Shown: in pieces, positions 59,502 to 64,000 of the stretch
Numbering within the stretch: the first letter of the stretch is position 1
How the letters are laid out: every line of letters starts with the position of its first letter
NCBI GenBank assembly: GCA_031258155.1
Contig: JAIRNH010000019.1
Span: forward strand, 57,941 to 121,940
Reading direction: 5' to 3'
Source: Helicobacteraceae bacterium
GTDB taxonomy: Bacteria > Campylobacterota > Campylobacteria > Campylobacterales > SZUA-545
DNA: 64,000 nucleotides
Made by a program: the position numbers and the translations under genes
Notes under the pieces: generated by a model
The model's database searches: none
What the model saw: only the letters and a program-made list of their open reading frames with translations
Told to the model about the DNA's origin: nothing

Positions 59502-59993
59502 TCATATAAACGCTTTTTCGTCAAAGGCGATTTTGACGATCTCAAACTCTTTGATCCCGTTTGGCAGATCGGCTACCACGTCCGCGCCCTCCTCTTTGCC
59601 GATCAGCGCGCGAGCGAGCGGCGATCCAAACGAAATTAAACCTCGCGCCGCGTCGCTCTCGACGGAGCCTACGATCGTATATGCGACCTCGTTTTCCGTC
59701 TCTAAATCGAGCAGGGTTACGGTCGATCCAAAACTAACGCGCTTGTGAGGAAGGGTGGAGGGATCGACCACCTGCGCCTTGGCGATAAATCCCTCCAACA
59801 GCGCCACGCGCTTTTCAAGATGGCTCATCTTCTCTTTGGCGGCGTGATATTCGGCGTTTTCCTTCAGATCGCCAAGTTGCGCGGCGATCTGAATCTCGCG
59901 CGCGACGTTGGCTCGCTCTACGTTCTTTAGACGCTCCAACTCTTTGGCGATCTTTTCAAAACCTTTGGGGGTCATTGGCTCTTTATCAAGCAT
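59502..59993 (-). CDS. greA: Transcription elongation factor GreA
   Basis: A 163-residue protein that rescues stalled RNA polymerase by stimulating transcript cleavage. N-terminal coiled coil with the acidic tip LGDLKENAEYHAAKEKM (the catalytic Asp/Glu pair), then the C-terminal globular domain (FGSTVTLLDLETENEVAYTI, SPLARALIGKEEGADV). Start ATG 59993 gives the common 'M..KEPMT' opening. Confidence 0.97.
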   Translation of the reverse strand: MLDKEPMTPKGFEKIAKELERLKNVERANVAREIQIAAQLGDLKENAEYHAAKEKMSHLEKRVALLEGFIAKAQVVDPSTLPHKRVSFGSTVTLLDLETENEVAYTIVGSVESDAARGLISFGSPLARALIGKEEGADVVADLPNGIKEFEIVKIAFDEKAFI

Positions 59994-60368
59994 CGCGTTC
60001 CTTTTACGCGCATTTTAGCCGCGCCGCGCTTAGCGACCTATAAAACGCCGCGCTTGCTAAAGCGCGCAAAAAAACGTTTAGCGCCGCCGTAAAGCGCGAT
60101 CGACGCCAATTACGCGCGCTAACTTAACAAATCTTGTCGGCGCGAGAGCCGCCGTTATAATCGGCGTTTCTCGTTCCTAATATTTTCTTAACGCGACTCT
60201 AAAAACAAAAATAAAGACGCTATCGCCCAGCCCTCGCGTTTATATCGCCGTTTTTTTATTGCGTTTTCTAATGAAACGTTAACGTCGGATTGTTCGCCAA
60301 TCTTGGATATATTCGTCTGTCTCCCGCTTCAAAACGGCAATCGCGAAAACAGCGCGATTAAAATTGCT
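59994..60368. other. Intergenic gap, 375 bp
   Basis: Greater AT content than the neighbouring genes. Carries the greA leader on its left. No ORF, RNA gene or clear terminator is recognised; a TTTTTTT run at about 60253 follows a weak GCG-rich stem. Confidence 0.4.
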
Positions 60369-61099
60369 TTAAGCCACAATATTCAACGCGCTTCCCGCGC
60401 CCCGTATTTTATAAGCGTCCGTTAATATACTCGTCGGCATATCGTATTGCGCTATTAGTAGCTTTTGAGCTTTGTCCGAGCGATTGGAAAAATCGTCTCG
60501 TTCAATATATGTTTTAAGCCTTTGCGCATTATCCTCTAGCGGTCGAATATATTCGGCGCTAGTTTTGTTATAGTAGGCGACTTGTTCTGCAAGCGCCATT
60601 TTCATATCCTAGTTATACAGCGCTTTCTATACGTCGCCGCCATATTTCGCGCGCGCAATATCTAAAATTTTTATCGACTCTTCATAATACACGGCGGTTT
60701 CAAATATATCTGATTTGCGAAAATCATTATGAGCGCGAGCGCTAATATCCTTATTTTGAAAAGGCGACTTTTCGCCATAATAAAATTCGTCATGACGCCA
60801 GCTTGAAAAAACGGCGTCGATAAACGTCTAGTAATCTTCGGCGGTATTGATGCGGCGGATAGAATATTGGTCGCTTCGTAATTTGTTTGCATCCGCTTTT
60901 CGTTAATCTGCGCATATTGCGACAGATCGAGAGCGATTCTTACTTTATTAACGCTCTCGTAATATTTCCGCGCCCAATTGGATGCGTTATCGGGCGCTTC
61001 GCCGGTTGTTTCGCCGATCTTTTGCTTAGCGGGATTGACGACTTTTTCGCTTTGCGCGCCTACCAGCGGCTGATAATATGCCGTCGATACCGCGTTCAT
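60369..61099 (-). pseudogene. Decayed gene, one frameshift and three in-frame TAG codons
   Basis: Two separate ORFs (60671-61099 and 60369-60605) belong to one gene. The first reads well for about 80 residues (MNAVSTAYYQPLVGAQSEK to NYEATNI) then needs a shift near 60855 to continue as RRINTAEDY-TAG-TFIDAVFSSW and on through HDEFYYGEKSPFQNK, ILDIARAKYGGDV-TAG-KALYN-TAG-DMKMALAEQ, to the end NIVA. Interior sequence is plainly coding in this frame between the stops. All three stops could come from CAG by C-to-T change. The total would be about 243 residues, soluble, no signal. The family is not recognised. It sits between greA and an O-acyltransferase gene. Confidence 0.75.
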
Positions 61100-61178
61100 C
61101 TAACCTCTTTTATGTTTATTTTGAAGATCGACGCCTTAACGATAACTTTGAATGAATCGCTTAGACGTATAGCCGCGC

Positions 61179-63113
61179 TTAGCGATTTTGCGCCTTAAAT
61201 GGCGCGAAGGTCGGATTATTCGCTAAGAGCGAACCTATATGCTTTGCCCCCGCTTCGGTCAAATGCGCGCCGTCGTAGGAGATCAGCAGTCCTTCGGGAG
61301 TAAAAATCGGGCAGGAGGAGGACTCCTCGCCGCAAAGAGCGGCGCGCAGATCGATAAACTTTACCCTCGTCTGGTTTGCAAACGCCTCTTTCATAATCGC
61401 GTTGCTCTCTAAGTAGCCCGCCGAGACCTCGTTGCGTAAGAGAGATCGCTCTTTAAGCGGAATATCTAAATAATTTTTTACGTCGATCGCGCCGAAGTTT
61501 TTGCTTCCTATCACGATAATTGTCGTCGTTTGCGCGATGCGCATATTATCGATCGTCCGCGTTAGACGTTCCGCCGACCACTTTGCCCAGTTTGCCGCAA
61601 AAATAACTATATCCGCCCGCGACAAAAGCCTATCTTGAAGCGATACAAACCGATCGTTATATACCCTTGCCTCGCATAGCGGTTTATTGGCTTTGTCGAT
61701 AAACGCGAACGGATCCTCTTCGCCTCTATAAACCTGACAAATCGCCGCGACGTAGCTCGCGCAAAATTCAGCGTCGCCGAAAAAACCGGCTTCCAAAATA
61801 ATATTATAAAAATCTTGCGAGAAGCTATCGCCGATAATTAAAACTTTTGTCCGATTATCGTCGCTAAAGCCTATTCGTTTATATGGCGCGTCGTAGCGAT
61901 TGGTAACGTAATTTGTTCTCGCGCTTAAGGTTGTAAACAGATCGATTTCGTCCGTATTAAACCGCCAAGGCGCTCCTTTTGATATCGCCCCCCCCCCCCC
62001 CACAACTCCAATCAACGCCGCTCCCGCGAACGAAAGGGCAAAAACCTGTTTGCGGCTTAAAAAAGCTTGGTTTCTAAAGGGTTTTTCAATATAGCGCCAA
62101 GAGAGATAGGCGATCGCTAACGAGAGCGCTATTAACGATAAGAAAGCGCCCGCGGATTGAACGCCGTAAATACGAGCGAACGCAAATATAATCCAATGCC
62201 ATAAATAGAGGCTGTAACTGATCAGCCCTACGCCTACTAACCATTTAGAGCCGAGCGTCCGAGCGATCGTAGTATAGGGCGAGACGAATAGAATAACCAA
62301 AACCGCGCCGATCGCGGCTATTGGCGCAAAGCGGCTGGGATAGGGCGATTCGTCGATCCTTAGACACGATCCGACTATCAGCGCAAAGCCTAATAAAGAG
62401 CAAGTTTCAGCTATTAAACGCGGCGGATCGCTCTTGCGGTAACGCGATAAATACGTCGCGCACAGCGAACCAAAAAGTAGCTCCCAAACGCGAGCGATAG
62501 TATCATAAAACAGCCTAGGGCTTCCGCTTAGACGAACCCAAACTTCCGAATAGGCTAGACTTAGCGTAACGGCGATTAAAATAAGCGCTATAAAAAAAGC
62601 GTATCTTAAACGATATAAAGCTCCCTTTTTGAAACCGACGCACAACTTCCAAATTAACGTCGCCGCGAGCGGAAAAAGCAGATAGTATTGCTCTTCGACC
62701 GCCAAGCTCCACGTATGCAGTAGCGGCTCTTGATTCGATTGCGGTCCAAAGTATTCGGTATGTATCCAGAAAAAATAATTCGACGTAAACAGCAGCGAGC
62801 TGATCGCGCTTTTAGATAAGCGTTCTAATTGATCGGGCAAAAGAGTGAAATACGCGATCGGCGCGACGCACAGAAGCATAACAAACAACGCGGGCAGAAT
62901 GCGTCTTGCTCTGCGTTCGTAGAAAGAGGCGATCGAGAAGGTTTTTTCGTCAAGCTCTTTTATGATGATCGTCGTTATCAGGTATCCGCTTATAACGAAA
63001 AAAATATCTACGCCGATAAAGCCGCCTTTTATCCACGTAAAATCGGCGTGAAACAATACGACGGACGCGACGGCGACGGCGCGCAACCCGTCTATTTCTT
63101 TGCGATAAAGCAT
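61179..63113 (-). CDS. Acyltransferase 3 family O-acetyltransferase with SGNH domain (OafA-like), phase variable, frame ON
   Basis: A 644-residue protein: an acyltransferase-3 membrane domain of about ten helices (about 1-355), starting YRKEIDGLRAVAVASVVLFH with the conserved Arg and His and GGFIGVDIFFVISGYLI, then a periplasmic SGNH hydrolase-like domain (about 420-644) with VLIIGDSFSQDF and a C-terminal DGAHLTEAG holding the Asp-His pair. This is the OafA/OatA type that O-acetylates surface polysaccharides. ATG 63113 is chosen with AGGA upstream. A run of 14 G near residue 375 encodes GGGG and links the two parts; a one-base change would cut off the SGNH domain. It is in frame at 14. Confidence 0.9.
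   Translation of the reverse strand: MLYRKEIDGLRAVAVASVVLFHADFTWIKGGFIGVDIFFVISGYLITTIIIKELDEKTFSIASFYERRARRILPALFVMLLCVAPIAYFTLLPDQLERLSKSAISSLLFTSNYFFWIHTEYFGPQSNQEPLLHTWSLAVEEQYYLLFPLAATLIWKLCVGFKKGALYRLRYAFFIALILIAVTLSLAYSEVWVRLSGSPRLFYDTIARVWELLFGSLCATYLSRYRKSDPPRLIAETCSLLGFALIVGSCLRIDESPYPSRFAPIAAIGAVLVILFVSPYTTIARTLGSKWLVGVGLISYSLYLWHWIIFAFARIYGVQSAGAFLSLIALSLAIAYLSWRYIEKPFRNQAFLSRKQVFALSFAGAALIGVVGGGGAISKGAPWRFNTDEIDLFTTLSARTNYVTNRYDAPYKRIGFSDDNRTKVLIIGDSFSQDFYNIILEAGFFGDAEFCASYVAAICQVYRGEEDPFAFIDKANKPLCEARVYNDRFVSLQDRLLSRADIVIFAANWAKWSAERLTRTIDNMRIAQTTTIIVIGSKNFGAIDVKNYLDIPLKERSLLRNEVSAGYLESNAIMKEAFANQTRVKFIDLRAALCGEESSSCPIFTPEGLLISYDGAHLTEAGAKHIGSLLANNPTFAPFKAQNR
61988..62001 (-). 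repeat. Homopolymeric tract, 14 G on the coding strand (phase-variation tract)
   Basis: Fourteen C on the plus strand inside the acyltransferase gene, exactly between the last membrane helix of the acyltransferase domain and the SGNH domain. Long enough for frequent polymerase slippage. The tract length is the assembly's and may vary in the population. Confidence 0.85.
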
Positions 63114-63199
63114 GAGCGTCCTCGATAAAGTTTGCGGCATTTTACAAAACCGCGCTTAACTTTTTAGCTCGGCGACGCTCTATTCGCAACGCCTAGTTT

Positions 63200-63985
63200 T
63201 TACGCGAATAAAAAGAGAATAAAAACGCCAAGAACAAGCGGCGAAAGTATAAACAGGGCGTTTGTTCGGTTAAAGGGTCCTAAAACCATTTCATATAAAA
63301 GCGTTTCCCACCTGTCCTCGCGCTTCACCGGTTCTTCGGGGCGTCTGACTTCGGGGTCGGACAAAAACGCTCCCCAAATCATTACCCCCACCCCAAACGG
63401 GACTATCGCGCACAAAGCCGCAAATATAAACGACGTAGCGACGTCATTTAAGCCGTTCGTTTCCGCAAATACCGCGCTAGCGCCAATAATCCCGAAAAAG
63501 ACGACGAACGGATACCTAAACATATTGCCCGCAAACTCCAAAATATGACCGCGCCATCTTTTAGGCTTTTCTTCGTCTTTTCCGTTAGTATCGGCGCTTG
63601 TTTTCAAATACTCGTTTGGAATCGCTCCCTCTTGCTTTTGTCGTCTGACTTTCAGCGTTATCGCTACGGAAAAAAGTATCAAAAGCGTCAATCCATTGAC
63701 GATAAGGGCGAGGGGCGTTACGTCGCCGCTGTCTTTGATGAAAATAATGTCCAGCCCAATACCGCCAACGCCTATAAGGAAGAACGGTATAAACACAAGG
63801 TCTATGCCGCCGCCGGAACCCGAACCTCCGCCGCTAGAGCCTCTTGATCGAAACCAACCTCTTGCGCCGCCCGAGCGAAACCCGCCGCCGCGTCCGCTTG
63901 AACTCGATCTACCGCCAAAGCTACGACCTCTGGAACCGCGTCCCCCAAAACTCCGCGAGCCGCTCGATCTGCCGCCTCTGCCCAT
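63200..63985 (-). CDS. Membrane protein with Arg/Gly/Ser-rich N-terminus, unknown function
   Basis: A 261-residue protein with a strong ribosome binding site (AAAGGAGG, seven bases before the ATG), so the start is secure. The first 60 residues are almost entirely Gly, Ser and Arg (e.g. RGSRGRSFGGRSSSSGRGGG), a low-complexity, highly basic, likely disordered tail. Then hydrophobic segments occur at about 63-80, 92-110, 150-170, 175-198 and 240-258, with charged loops (KVRRQKQEG, DPEVRRPEEPVKRED). No family recognised. The tail lies before the first membrane helix and by the positive-inside rule should be cytoplasmic, where it could bind nucleic acid or polyanions. Confidence 0.65.
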   Translation of the reverse strand: MGRGGRSSGSRSFGGRGSRGRSFGGRSSSSGRGGGFRSGGARGWFRSRGSSGGGSGSGGGIDLVFIPFFLIGVGGIGLDIIFIKDSGDVTPLALIVNGLTLLILFSVAITLKVRRQKQEGAIPNEYLKTSADTNGKDEEKPKRWRGHILEFAGNMFRYPFVVFFGIIGASAVFAETNGLNDVATSFIFAALCAIVPFGVGVMIWGAFLSDPEVRRPEEPVKREDRWETLLYEMVLGPFNRTNALFILSPLVLGVFILFLFA

Positions 63986-64000
63986 ATCAACGCCTCCTTT

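Noticed and set aside
1..64000. Search for tRNA, rRNA and insertion sequences
   Set aside because: No tRNA-like cloverleaf with the GTTCRANNC arm, no rRNA-like tract and no transposase ORF was recognised by reading; a covariance-model scan would be needed to exclude small RNAs.

Overview
The window looks like a chromosomal segment of a Campylobacterota (epsilonproteobacterial) genome with moderate GC. The evidence is gene order: a ppiD-like gene, ftsA and ftsZ together; a speA-hisS-tmk-coaD block; cheV, cheA with a fused receiver, and cheW in a row; flgG2-flgG; tatB-tatC; and the short archaeal-type LeuC/LeuD. These are arrangements I associate with Campylobacter, Helicobacter and relatives. 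No rRNA, tRNA, CRISPR array, prophage or insertion sequence was recognised. The tetramer GATC, often inside CGATCG or GCGATCGC, is conspicuously frequent, giving the DNA a strong compositional signature.

Layout. 0-4.6 kb: end of coaE, then division genes (ppiD-like, ftsA, a small ORF, ftsZ). 4.7-7.9 kb: envelope proteins on the minus strand (a lipoprotein hydrolase, a DUF4105 protein, a DUF3015 protein). 8.3-12.6 kb: a four-gene glycan-modification operon (GT2, ChbG/YdjC-type deacetylase, GtrA flippase, large membrane protein) whose first gene carries a 14-base C tract. 12.7-15 kb: purT and dxr. 15-15.9 kb: a gap with a dRS3-like inverted-repeat element and decayed copies of the pbpC 3' end. 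15.9-24.3 kb: pbpC and a 1984-residue alpha-2-macroglobulin, a periplasmic defence and repair pair. 24.5-25.8 kb: SPFH/NfeD pair. 26.4-28.7 kb: GDP-fucose synthesis (gmd, fcl) with a fragment of a nucleotide-sugar dehydrogenase. 28.8-39 kb: a nitrilase-fold protein without its catalytic residues, xseB, leuD, flgG/flgG2, a lipoprotein apparently switched off by a G tract, speA, hisS, tmk, coaD. 39.4-46.7 kb: leuC, a REC-PAS-GGDEF-EAL protein and tsaD overlapped end to start, then a SurA-like chaperone, tatBC and queA. 46.7-51.2 kb: RlmN/Cfr-family radical SAM enzyme, DUF493, a membrane protein, a solo ABC ATPase, a tautomerase and a cyclic-nucleotide phosphodiesterase-like hydrolase. 51.2-52.1 kb: an odd repeat field. 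52.1-56.7 kb: chemotaxis and an LpxH-like phosphatase. 56.7-64 kb: argC, dut, a VWA protein, greA, a decayed gene, an O-acyltransferase with a 14-base G tract, and an Arg/Gly/Ser-rich membrane protein.

The main theme beyond housekeeping is surface variability. Three genes for surface or envelope products (GT2 glycosyltransferase, predicted lipoprotein, O-acyltransferase) contain long homopolymeric G/C tracts inside the coding region: two read as ON and one as OFF in this assembly. Together with the fucose pathway and the GtrA/deacetylase operon they look like a phase-variable system for decorating the cell surface. The second theme is gene decay: duplicated gene 3' ends next to their parents, a truncated dehydrogenase, a multiply interrupted gene, and a seven-unit degenerate repeat at 51.4-51.8 kb that I could not assign to any known class.
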